A DNA stretch of 35,307 nucleotides from Candidatus Tenebribacter davisii (GTDB lineage Bacteria; Cloacimonadota; Cloacimonadia; Cloacimonadales; TCS61). Under the pieces are notes generated by a model that was not told the DNA's origin, did no database searches, and worked only from the letters and a program-made list of their open reading frames with translations. Both the position numbers and the translations under genes were made by a program. Positions 15,872-23,328 of this stretch are shown here, in pieces (positions within the stretch are counted from its first letter, which is position 1; each line of letters starts with the position of its first letter). The stretch is taken from the NCBI GenBank assembly GCA_030765535.1, contig JAVCCH010000115.1:1-35307 (forward strand), in the 5' to 3' direction.

Positions 15872-16969
15872 TTATTCCGCTGTCCTCGTAAGACGGAACC
15901 CATTGATAAGGCTTGCGGTACTCGGATCATAGTCGTATCGATTTGAAACACGGCAGTTGTAGGCATCGTACCCCCAATTGCCTCCACGCCTGATTCGTTC
16001 GATACCTGATTCAGGACCCAATGGATTTGTTTGAGCATCAGCAGTATAGCCACTATACCAATCCCAACACCATTCCCATAAATTACCACTCATATCATAA
16101 ATTCCTAACTGATTCGGTAATTTTGTACCAACCTCGTGAGTAGTTGGACCAGAATTTGAATCATACCAGGCATAATCTCCTAAATTATCTGTTGTACCGC
16201 TGTATTTATAATTATCAGTATGATTTACTCCACCCCTTGCAGCATATTCCCACTCGGCTTCGGTTGGCAGTCTATAACCATTTTTACTGAAGTCCCAACT
16301 TATATCAGTCCCATTTATTGTATAACAAGGATCTAATCCTTGTGAATTGCTCAATGCATTACAATACTCTACAACGGAATACCAAGAAACATAATAAACA
16401 GGATAATTTGGTCCAACTCCATAATCATGAGATGGATTAGAACCCATTACACTTTCCCATTCTCCTTGAGTAACCTCACACTTTCCCATATAAAAATTAC
16501 TGACAGTTACATCGTGAAGCGGCAGTTCATCACTGTCTCCTTCATTAAAATGGTCGCCCATGCTAAATGTCCCACCTTGAACAAAAATCATTTCTCTGGA
16601 TTCAATCGACACTGAGATTATATCCGTTCTTGTTTCATTGTCGCTTGTATCAATTGCTTTTACATACAAATTAACTGTACCGGATAATCCGATTGTGTTC
16701 CAACTATAGGAATATGGTGATGAAATATCCTCATATTGTTGTTCGCCAATATAGAAAATCACTTTCTTCACTGCTTCATTGTCAGTTGCTTCGGCTGTTA
16801 TTAGTATTTCCTCGGCTTGAGGTAATACTAAATCATTGGTCGGATAAGTTAATTGAATTTCAGGGACTGTTGAGTCATTCGGTCCGGTTGAATCATCGCT
16901 GCAACTTGTCATTATAAGTAAAAATGAAATAACAATTATTGCAAAAAATATTACTGTTTTTTTTTTCAT
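15872..16969 (-). CDS. FGE-sulfatase (SUMF1)-fold lipoprotein with N-terminal Ig-like domain
   Basis: A 365-aa lipoprotein: MKKKTVIFFAIIVISFLLIMTSC ends in a lipobox-like cysteine, followed by a Ser/Thr/Asp/Pro-rich linker. Residues ~33-125 form an Ig/cadherin-like sandwich (VPEIQLTYPTNDLVL... VNLYVKAIDTSDNET). Residues ~128-365 are an FGE-sulfatase domain with the hallmark strings IFVQGGTFSMGD, KCEVTQGEWESVMG, YRLPTEAEWEYAARGG, GIYDMSGNLWEWCWDWY and a final INGFRLTRT. In true formylglycine-generating enzymes two cysteines sit in the 'GGS..C..SYC.RYR' region. Here the matching stretch RRGGNWGYDAYNCRVSNRYD has one, so copper-dependent oxidation is doubtful. A binding role, as in C-type-lectin-like relatives, is more likely. 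A TGGAG site precedes the ATG. Confidence 0.92.
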   Translation of the reverse strand: MKKKTVIFFAIIVISFLLIMTSCSDDSTGPNDSTVPEIQLTYPTNDLVLPQAEEILITAEATDNEAVKKVIFYIGEQQYEDISSPYSYSWNTIGLSGTVNLYVKAIDTSDNETRTDIISVSIESREMIFVQGGTFSMGDHFNEGDSDELPLHDVTVSNFYMGKCEVTQGEWESVMGSNPSHDYGVGPNYPVYYVSWYSVVEYCNALSNSQGLDPCYTINGTDISWDFSKNGYRLPTEAEWEYAARGGVNHTDNYKYSGTTDNLGDYAWYDSNSGPTTHEVGTKLPNQLGIYDMSGNLWEWCWDWYSGYTADAQTNPLGPESGIERIRRGGNWGYDAYNCRVSNRYDYDPSTASLINGFRLTRTAE

Positions 16970-16998
16970 TTGATATTCTCCAATTTTTAATTATTGTT

Positions 16999-18780
16999 TT
17001 AACTTTTATTAATAATAATGTTTTGCATTGATTCTTCAAGAATTGTAACACCTGGCAAACTATCTTTAAGTTTCTCTATAGTCTGATAAACCTCGTCCTC
17101 TCCATCTTTGTTACCTATTGAAAAGTGACCTAAAATAATGTGCTTCGGTTTAATATACTTCTTAATAATCTCTATTCCCGGAGCATCTTCTCCCCAGAGC
17201 GAACCTCTATTAAGAATAGCTATATCTATATCCAAATTTTTAAAACCTAATGAATCAAACTCCTCAATTCCACTTACATCAGCTTGTTCCGAAACCCTTC
17301 CAGTGGCATCTCCAACATGCAATATTTTTACACCATCCAAATTGAATAGAAAACCTAAATTTTCAGTTCGTCCATTATCACCAGTATGTCTTAACCTTAA
17401 AATTTTCACATCAATATTATTCACTGTGGTATCAATTGATTTATACAAATCTGGAGTTAGTCCGACTATACGTGAAGTATCAACTGTGCAATTTTCAATT
17501 TCATTTAACTCTAATAAAGCTGATTGATTACAAATAACTTCTACACTACTGTTTTTCATTAAATACTCTGCAACCATAGGAGCTGAAAAATGATCGGGAT
17601 GTGTATGGGTTAACAGCATAAGATCAACTGATTCAAAAGGCTTATTTAATTTATTAATTTTATCAAGAACTACTGTCGATGGATATAAATATGAACTTGA
17701 AGTTCCGAAAAGAGCATCAATCATGACGGTTTTTGAAGCTGATGAAACCAGGAACCCCATATTTGCTATATATGTAACTTTGATCTCCGATTTAGCCGCA
17801 CCGGTAATCTCAACAATATTAGGTTTGGAAAGCACTCCTCCATTTGTTTTTAAAAACTTTGCTACATCACTATATCCCCAATCGTTTGCCAATGTAGCAG
17901 CTGTTCTGTTTGTATAATCAGTTTTATTAATATTCCACCCCATATCAACAAGCTTAGTTACCCAGGCCAGATTCCCACTTATGGCAGCATTATGTAATAA
18001 ATTTCTGCCTTTATTATCAAGGCTTGTAAGATCAGCTCCTTTCATCACAAGTTCTTCTAAAATATCTTGAAATCCATTTAAAACTGCTGAATGCAGAAGT
18101 TCATTCATTAGTTCTTTATCTTTTGGTAGCTCAGCTCCTTTTTGCTGTAATAGATCAACTATTTCATGACTATTATTTTCTATTGCAAGGATTATAGCTG
18201 ATTTCTTTTTATTTGTAGGCAAATTAAAATCTGCTCCAGCGTTAATTAGGAATTTGCTTATACGGTCTGACTTTAATTCAATAGCAGTATGCAATGCTGT
18301 ATTGCCACTTGTATCCTGCCCATTTAATTTACATTTATTGGCAACCAGGAAGGAACATAAATCGTAATGACTATAGTATGTAGCCAAGTGCAGAGCCGTT
18401 TTATTATCATTAGTCAAATTATTCAGATTTGCACCATTGTCTATCAATAAACGAAGGGTGGATATCTTGTTTGCAGCAACAGTATAATGGACAGCTTCCC
18501 AACCATTTCCTGAATTTTTGTAATTGATATTAGCTCCATTTTGCAATAAAAGATTAACAATACTATCCTTACCTAAAACAGATGCATATAATAGAGGTGA
18601 ATATCCACTATTTATAGAATCTACCAATCCTTTATTTTCATGAATCATCTGTTCTGCTTTTACATAATTGTCATTTCTGATTGTTTCAAAAATTGTTTGG
18701 GCATTAGCAACGGTTTGAATAAATATCACTAAAAGTGCAATTGAGATCAATCTAATGTGTTTGATTAATTCTATATTCAT
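16999..18780 (-). CDS. Exported ankyrin-repeat / metallo-beta-lactamase-fold fusion protein
   Basis: A 593-aa protein with a signal peptide (IRLISIALLVIFIQTVANAQ). Residues ~30-320 are about eight ankyrin repeats (for example DNKTALHLATYYSHYDLCSF and SGNTALHTAIELKSDRISKF). From ~335 to the end is an MBL-fold hydrolase: VTYIANMGFLV, the metal motif HxHxDH as His392-Thr-His394-Pro-Asp396-His397, ILHVGDATG with a further metal Asp, and ILGHFS near the C-terminus. The domain most resembles UlaG/RomA-type hydrolases that act on phosphoesters or lactones, but the substrate is unknown. AAGGAG 8 nt before the ATG supports the start. The domain order with an export signal is unusual: bacterial ankyrin proteins are usually cytoplasmic or effectors. 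It lies 21 bp after the SBBP gene. Confidence 0.92.
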   Translation of the reverse strand: MNIELIKHIRLISIALLVIFIQTVANAQTIFETIRNDNYVKAEQMIHENKGLVDSINSGYSPLLYASVLGKDSIVNLLLQNGANINYKNSGNGWEAVHYTVAANKISTLRLLIDNGANLNNLTNDNKTALHLATYYSHYDLCSFLVANKCKLNGQDTSGNTALHTAIELKSDRISKFLINAGADFNLPTNKKKSAIILAIENNSHEIVDLLQQKGAELPKDKELMNELLHSAVLNGFQDILEELVMKGADLTSLDNKGRNLLHNAAISGNLAWVTKLVDMGWNINKTDYTNRTAATLANDWGYSDVAKFLKTNGGVLSKPNIVEITGAAKSEIKVTYIANMGFLVSSASKTVMIDALFGTSSSYLYPSTVVLDKINKLNKPFESVDLMLLTHTHPDHFSAPMVAEYLMKNSSVEVICNQSALLELNEIENCTVDTSRIVGLTPDLYKSIDTTVNNIDVKILRLRHTGDNGRTENLGFLFNLDGVKILHVGDATGRVSEQADVSGIEEFDSLGFKNLDIDIAILNRGSLWGEDAPGIEIIKKYIKPKHIILGHFSIGNKDGEDEVYQTIEKLKDSLPGVTILEESMQNIIINKS

Positions 18781-18801
18781 AATCGATACTCCTTTTTATT
18801 A

Positions 18802-20595
18802 TTAATCTGCTAATTTAAGTATTATCGTTTCTCGTCCGTTTTGTAAGAATGTCATGCTTTCCACTTGTCCGTCATCTTTTGAATTAAATGTTATTTGAGC
18901 TTCTGTTATTGTTAAATAAAAAACATTTTCAGATTCAGGATAAATTTCAAATGGATCTTGACCGGTTACCTGAACTTTCAATTGCTTACCTTCTTTAGTA
19001 ACAGTAAAAGTAACTCCTGCTCGCAGTTCATATTCACCTACATAACTTTCAAGAATGGCATCATCAATAGGTTCATCTATAACTAATCGGCCTACCATAG
19101 TATAAGTAGGAGGTTCCATAATGGCATTTCTGGATACAGGAAATCCTGTAATTCCTGCTTCTGCGCGCTGTCCTGCTTCGGCAACAAAACTGATATTTCC
19201 AAATTTGTCAGGGTAGATATTAAATAGAAAACATGAGCCAAAGTAAGTTGAATAAAGGAGTTTACTATTTTTAATATCTATTACAGAGACAAAAGATTTT
19301 TTGCGAGCAAAAAAAGTGGAATTAAAAGTCTTCTCGCAAACTGGGTACTCTGAATACAAAGCGTTTTCTGTAAGTGGAAAATCGGCAGAACTTGTTGTTC
19401 CTCCAATTACAATAGTATCTTTATTAAGAAAATTCGCTGACATGACATGCTCGGCTTCACTTCCTCCCAACAGGGTAGAGTATTCTAAAGTCATATTATC
19501 AGAATTGAATACCGATATAAAGCAATCCTGCATGCCTTGACCTATTTTACTTATAGCATCATCAGTTACCGGAAAGCTTTCTTCGTTAGTGCTGCCACAT
19601 ACGATCAATCTGTTTGGCTTTGTCCATTTTAAATTAGAACTCATATATCCTTCGGCTGCGAAATAGCTTAAATACAAAATTTTGCTACCTGAGTCGTTTA
19701 TTTTGGCAATAAAATGATCAATTCTGGCTCTATTATTAGGTTCAATGAATTCTTTTCGGACAGCTTTATCAGTTACAGGTAGGTCTGCTGTAAGAGTACC
19801 GCCAGTGATATAAATATTGTCTTTATCATCAACATCAAGTCCAAGAATCATTTCCATCGAGCTGCTTCCAAAGAAAGTGGAAAATAGAAGCTTCTCTCCA
19901 TCTGGACTGAATTTAGAGAGGAAACCATGTTGCTTTTTATCTTCACTCTCTATTACACCTTTTGTTAGAGGAAAATCATGAGAGAGGGTTACCCCCGCAA
20001 GAATAATATTACCTTTAGAATCTATCTTTATACATCCACCAGAAACTGTTTCTTCAACAACTCCACCAATAAAGGTAGAAAATATGATATCAGTTCCAGT
20101 TGGGTTCATTTTAGTTAAGAAAACATCTCCAGCCCATTCTCCTTCACCATTGAAACTGGAATCATACACTCCTTCCGTTACAGGGAAATCTGATGATTCT
20201 GTTCCTCCTGCTAGATAAATAAATCCTTGTTCATCCACTGTTATAGCAGTATGATGTTCTCTTTTTGTACCACCAATCAGGGTGGCAAAGACGATTTCAC
20301 CTTTGGGAGTGAATTTTGCTACAAAGGCATCTGCTAATCCTAATCCTTTAAGTTCTGTTTGATATGCTCCTTCAGTAGCTGGAAAATTCTTATCTCTGGT
20401 ATTTCCTGAAATATAAGTAAACCCTTCGCTATCGGTATAAATATCGAAACCTGATGCGAATCTATCAGTGTGTGAAAGATAAGTAGAAAAACCAAGCTTA
20501 TATGCCAGGCTATCTGCAAATTCAATTGTCTGCGATATTAGAATTCCTTGACTTAAAAGAATTCCCAATAGAATAAAACCAACTTTTCTTAACAT
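18802..20595 (-). CDS. Exported SBBP-repeat propeller with C-terminal DUF3471-like domain
   Basis: A 597-aa protein with signal peptide MLRKVGFILLGILLSQGILISQ. About seven SBBP (seven-bladed beta-propeller) repeats occupy residues ~25-510. The repeating core is 'G.iyi.G.T.S.dFP.T.ga', seen in YISGNTRDKNFPATEGAY, YLAGGTESSDFPVTEGVY, ILAGVTLSHDFPLTKGVI and VIGGTTSSADFPLTENAL. The last ~80 residues (YVGEYELRAGVTFTVTKEGK ... GQDPFEIYPESENVFYL ... SMTFLQNGRETI) match DUF3471, a small beta domain normally found at the C-terminus of serine beta-lactamase-fold hydrolases. TAGGAG before the ATG is a good ribosome binding site. This is the first gene of the eight-gene operon, with its promoter presumably within 20596-20700. 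The protein is probably a periplasmic or surface binding protein. Confidence 0.9.
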   Translation of the reverse strand: MLRKVGFILLGILLSQGILISQTIEFADSLAYKLGFSTYLSHTDRFASGFDIYTDSEGFTYISGNTRDKNFPATEGAYQTELKGLGLADAFVAKFTPKGEIVFATLIGGTKREHHTAITVDEQGFIYLAGGTESSDFPVTEGVYDSSFNGEGEWAGDVFLTKMNPTGTDIIFSTFIGGVVEETVSGGCIKIDSKGNIILAGVTLSHDFPLTKGVIESEDKKQHGFLSKFSPDGEKLLFSTFFGSSSMEMILGLDVDDKDNIYITGGTLTADLPVTDKAVRKEFIEPNNRARIDHFIAKINDSGSKILYLSYFAAEGYMSSNLKWTKPNRLIVCGSTNEESFPVTDDAISKIGQGMQDCFISVFNSDNMTLEYSTLLGGSEAEHVMSANFLNKDTIVIGGTTSSADFPLTENALYSEYPVCEKTFNSTFFARKKSFVSVIDIKNSKLLYSTYFGSCFLFNIYPDKFGNISFVAEAGQRAEAGITGFPVSRNAIMEPPTYTMVGRLVIDEPIDDAILESYVGEYELRAGVTFTVTKEGKQLKVQVTGQDPFEIYPESENVFYLTITEAQITFNSKDDGQVESMTFLQNGRETIILKLAD

Positions 20596-21141
20596 AACTA
20601 CTCCTATGAATAAATTTTTGCTTATTTGTTATTTACTACTCAAATCAATTTTCGAAAAAACATTCATATTCGTACTATCAATTTCGGTATATTTTTTGCA
20701 TTTTATATGCCAAATACTTTTAGCTCTATTTTTCAGTAGGTTAGGGTTTTTTAAGTTGCGAATAGCATCAAATTGTTTTTCACAATCGACCAGTTTTATG
20801 TTCGCATGTGAACACGTCAGAGCAATTTATCAGGTAGATGCCGGATTTATCGATTATCTTGAAACTTGCTCAAAACAGTCTCTTCCACTATAAACTCCAG
20901 CACCAGAACATTAAATCGTACAGGCATTTCAGCATTGATCAGATGGCCAGTGTAAAGTTTTCATTTGGGTATCAGGGATATTTTTAGATACGATTCAGGA
21001 CTAAATTTCTACAAATTGAAAGCACAGAATTTTGAAAAAACAAAGAAAATGATCCTTATGAAGTAAGAAAATTTAGCCCAACGGTTTTTCGAAAGGGCAA
21101 CTTTTTTTTATGAAATAATGTCGAAAATCAGCAATCAATAA
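20596..21141. other. Gene-poor stretch with possibly eroded minus-strand coding fragments
   Basis: No supported gene is present. On the minus strand a 65-codon open stretch (20826 down to 20632, ending TAA at 20631-20629) reads like protein (KLVDCEKQFDAIRNLKNPNL) but has no start codon or ribosome binding site. Just upstream in another frame a ~37-codon stretch (KLYTGHLINAEMPVRFNVLV) ends at a stop. Together they may be remains of a frameshifted gene. I recognise no family. The first ~100 bp must also hold the promoter and leader of the propeller operon. The + strand reading frame at 20606-20893 is the hydrophobic antisense of this fragment. Confidence 0.35.
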
Positions 21142-21174
21142 AACGTAAAGCCGCTCTATGAGCGGCTTTACGTT
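21142..21174. terminator. 15-bp perfect hairpin preceding repeat copy 3
   Basis: Arms AACGTAAAGCCGCTC (21142-21156) and GAGCGGCTTTACGTT (21160-21174) pair perfectly around a TAT loop. The inner 12 bp and loop are identical to the hairpin at 10437. The outer pairs differ there (ACACA/TGTGT versus AACG/CGTT) yet both pair fully. It lies 200 bp beyond the end of the GH3 gene and has no adjacent T run. Confidence 0.7.
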
Positions 21175-21177
21175 GCA

Positions 21178-21262
21178 TGGTGGGGTCAAGTGGACATTAT
21201 CAGAACTTTATTCATGAATCCGAATGTTGAAATTCAAAATACTTTTCTTCTAGTAGAGCATT
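21178..21262 (+). repeat. Dispersed intergenic element, copy 3 (partly diverged)
   Basis: It starts TGGTGGGGTCAAGTGGACAT three bases after the hairpin. The first ~45 bases match copy 1 with three differences; beyond the AATCC block only scattered similarity remains. Here the element is in the same + orientation but lies downstream of minus-strand genes, so its orientation is not fixed to the neighbouring transcript. Confidence 0.65.
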
Positions 21263-21299
21263 TAATATTCTGATTTCTTTTTCTCTTTTATAATAGAAA

Positions 21300-21337
21300 A
21301 GTGTTCCAAACTAGAATGAAACTATGCTCAGAACACT
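21300..21337 (-). terminator. Possible terminator of the glucan operon
   Basis: On the minus strand, 37 bp past the GH3 stop codon, AGTGTTC (21337-21331) pairs with GAACACT (21306-21300) across a 24-nt loop, followed by TTTCTATT. The stem is short and the loop long, so this is a weak candidate. Confidence 0.35.
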
Positions 21338-21373
21338 AAAATATAGTATGCATCCTGAATACTCAGAAAGAAG

Positions 21374-23293
21374 TTAATGTTTATACTCCAAACCATAGCC
21401 AAACGGGAACAGCGGATTGTAATTTTCGTCACCAAGATTCCAGTTTTCATCATCATAACGAGGCCAGGAGAAACTCAGTTTTCCCTGAATGTCATAGTCA
21501 CCAAAGATAACATCGGCAACACCTTTACCTTCTGAACCAGGGAACCAGGCAACAACAAAAGCTTTTGATGCTTCCAATTCCTGATTGATAATTAGCGGAC
21601 GGCCGCAGATCATAACTGCCACGACTGGAACACCTTTACTCGTCAGGTTTTTAATAGTTTCGATATCTTCGGGGTGCAATTGGTGAAGATATAAATGAGT
21701 TCCATATGGTCCTTTTTTCATTATAGGAATAGGTTCGCCTTCCGAGGTTGAGCCTTTACTGATCTTTAATCCTTTAGCCAATCCTTCCACGCGAATATCA
21801 CCTAGCATTTCTGCATAGGGAACTTCACCGATAACCACAATAGCTACATCATGCTTTTCGGAGTCAGCATCAGAGCCGTCAACACTCAATTGGGCATTGG
21901 GTGCCATAGCCTGAATTCCTTCCCAGATTGATGTTCCTCCAACAATTGAGGATCTATGGGATATTTTGTTACTGACTTTGCTATTTCTTGGTTTTTCTTT
22001 TTCAGAATCAGACATGATATATGGTTTCTCAGCAGATTCGGCAGTATCGTCTACACCCTGCCAGGCAACTGTAAATCCACCACACTGATGTCCACGATTG
22101 TGAGCATTTTTTCCTGTAACTAAAATCCGAGCATTTTTATCTAAAGGAAGAATATCATCGTCATTTTTCAGCATAACCAAAGATTTTTGAACAGCTTCCC
22201 GGGCTACTTCACGATGTTCATCACAACCGAAACAGGAGTGATCCAAAGATAATTTTCTTTCTGCGGGTCGTGGTTTGTCGAACATTCCAAATTCATATTT
22301 TACACGCAAGATACGTCGAACAGCATCATCCAGGCGGTCCATAGTGATACGACCATTCTGAACATTTGTTTTTATATGCTCTATAAACTCTTTCCATCTG
22401 CCAGTGATCATGAACATATCAATGCCTGCATTTAAGGATTGAACTGCACATTCTTCGTAACTTTCGTCTATATAATCAATTCCATCCCAGTCGGAAATTA
22501 CAAATCCATCAAATCCTAATTCCTTTTTTAGCAAGTCTGTGAGTAAGAATTTATGCCCATGAAGTTTCTCGCCATACCAGCTGCTAAGAGAAACCATCAC
22601 CGTAAGGACGCCAGCTTTTATTGCTTCGATGTAAGGAGGAATATGAAGTTTTCTCAGTTCTTCTTCGGTAATACACATATCACCCTGGTCAATTCCGTGC
22701 AAAGTAGCACCGTCACCAACAAAGTGTTTCACACAGGCTATCACTTTATCTTCTTCATAATTTCCCTGTAGTCCTTTCACGAATCTGGGAGCATATTCAG
22801 CAACGATTTTCGGATCTTCGGAATAACTTTCATAGGTTCTACCCCAATGACTATTTCGAGCAACAGCCAGGGTGGGAGCAAAAGTCCAATCAACTCCTGT
22901 AGCAGCAATTTCTTTAGCTGTAGCAGCAGCAATTCGCTCTAATAGATTTGCATCATGAGCAGCACCTAAACCAATATTGTGTGGAAAAACAACAGCGCCC
23001 AAAACATTGGTGTTTCCGTGAATAGCATCTACACCATAGATTAGAGGAATAGCCAGATGATCTGCATCTTCTTCCATGGAAGAAGCCCAGTATTCGTCAT
23101 TCATCTTGATCCAATCCTCAGGCTTATTGTCACCTGGAACAGATCCGCCGCCACTCAAAACAGAACCAATATGATATTTTTTTACTTCTTCCGGAGTAAC
23201 AAATTGACGTTCCGGCTGCAAGAGCTGACCTATTTTTTGATCTAAAGTCATTTTTGCCAATAATGCGGAAACTTTACTTTCAATTTCTTTCAT
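21374..23293 (-). CDS. Glycoside hydrolase family 3 beta-glucosidase, cytoplasmic
   Basis: A 639-aa GH3 enzyme that removes glucose from the non-reducing end of beta-glucosides with retention. The TIM-barrel domain shows YGVDAIHGNTNV, FAPTLAVARNSHWGRTYESY, KHFVGDGAT and the nucleophile Asp268 in FVISDWDGID. The second alpha/beta domain shows VVIGEVPYAEMLGD, where the acid/base Glu of this subfamily is expected, and ends with the conserved PFGYGL segment. There is no signal peptide (MKEIESKVSALLAKMTLDQK), unlike periplasmic BglX, so it should act in the cytoplasm on imported oligosaccharides. Tandem ribosome-binding elements (AGGAG and AAGG) precede the ATG. It is 35 bp after the phosphorylase gene and last in the glucan operon. 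Confidence 0.95.
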   Translation of the reverse strand: MKEIESKVSALLAKMTLDQKIGQLLQPERQFVTPEEVKKYHIGSVLSGGGSVPGDNKPEDWIKMNDEYWASSMEEDADHLAIPLIYGVDAIHGNTNVLGAVVFPHNIGLGAAHDANLLERIAAATAKEIAATGVDWTFAPTLAVARNSHWGRTYESYSEDPKIVAEYAPRFVKGLQGNYEEDKVIACVKHFVGDGATLHGIDQGDMCITEEELRKLHIPPYIEAIKAGVLTVMVSLSSWYGEKLHGHKFLLTDLLKKELGFDGFVISDWDGIDYIDESYEECAVQSLNAGIDMFMITGRWKEFIEHIKTNVQNGRITMDRLDDAVRRILRVKYEFGMFDKPRPAERKLSLDHSCFGCDEHREVAREAVQKSLVMLKNDDDILPLDKNARILVTGKNAHNRGHQCGGFTVAWQGVDDTAESAEKPYIMSDSEKEKPRNSKVSNKISHRSSIVGGTSIWEGIQAMAPNAQLSVDGSDADSEKHDVAIVVIGEVPYAEMLGDIRVEGLAKGLKISKGSTSEGEPIPIMKKGPYGTHLYLHQLHPEDIETIKNLTSKGVPVVAVMICGRPLIINQELEASKAFVVAWFPGSEGKGVADVIFGDYDIQGKLSFSWPRYDDENWNLGDENYNPLFPFGYGLEYKH

Positions 23294-23328
23294 TTCCTTA
23301 TTCTCCTATATTTTTTTTTTGATATTAT

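Noticed and set aside
15850-16089. 79-codon minus-strand frame at the end of the FGE-fold gene
   Set aside because: It overlaps the strongly supported FGE-fold frame throughout and has no ribosome binding site or family features.
20606-20893. 95-codon hydrophobic reading frame on the + strand
   Set aside because: It has no ribosome binding site, begins inside the leader of the opposite-strand operon, and looks like the antisense of a charged minus-strand fragment.
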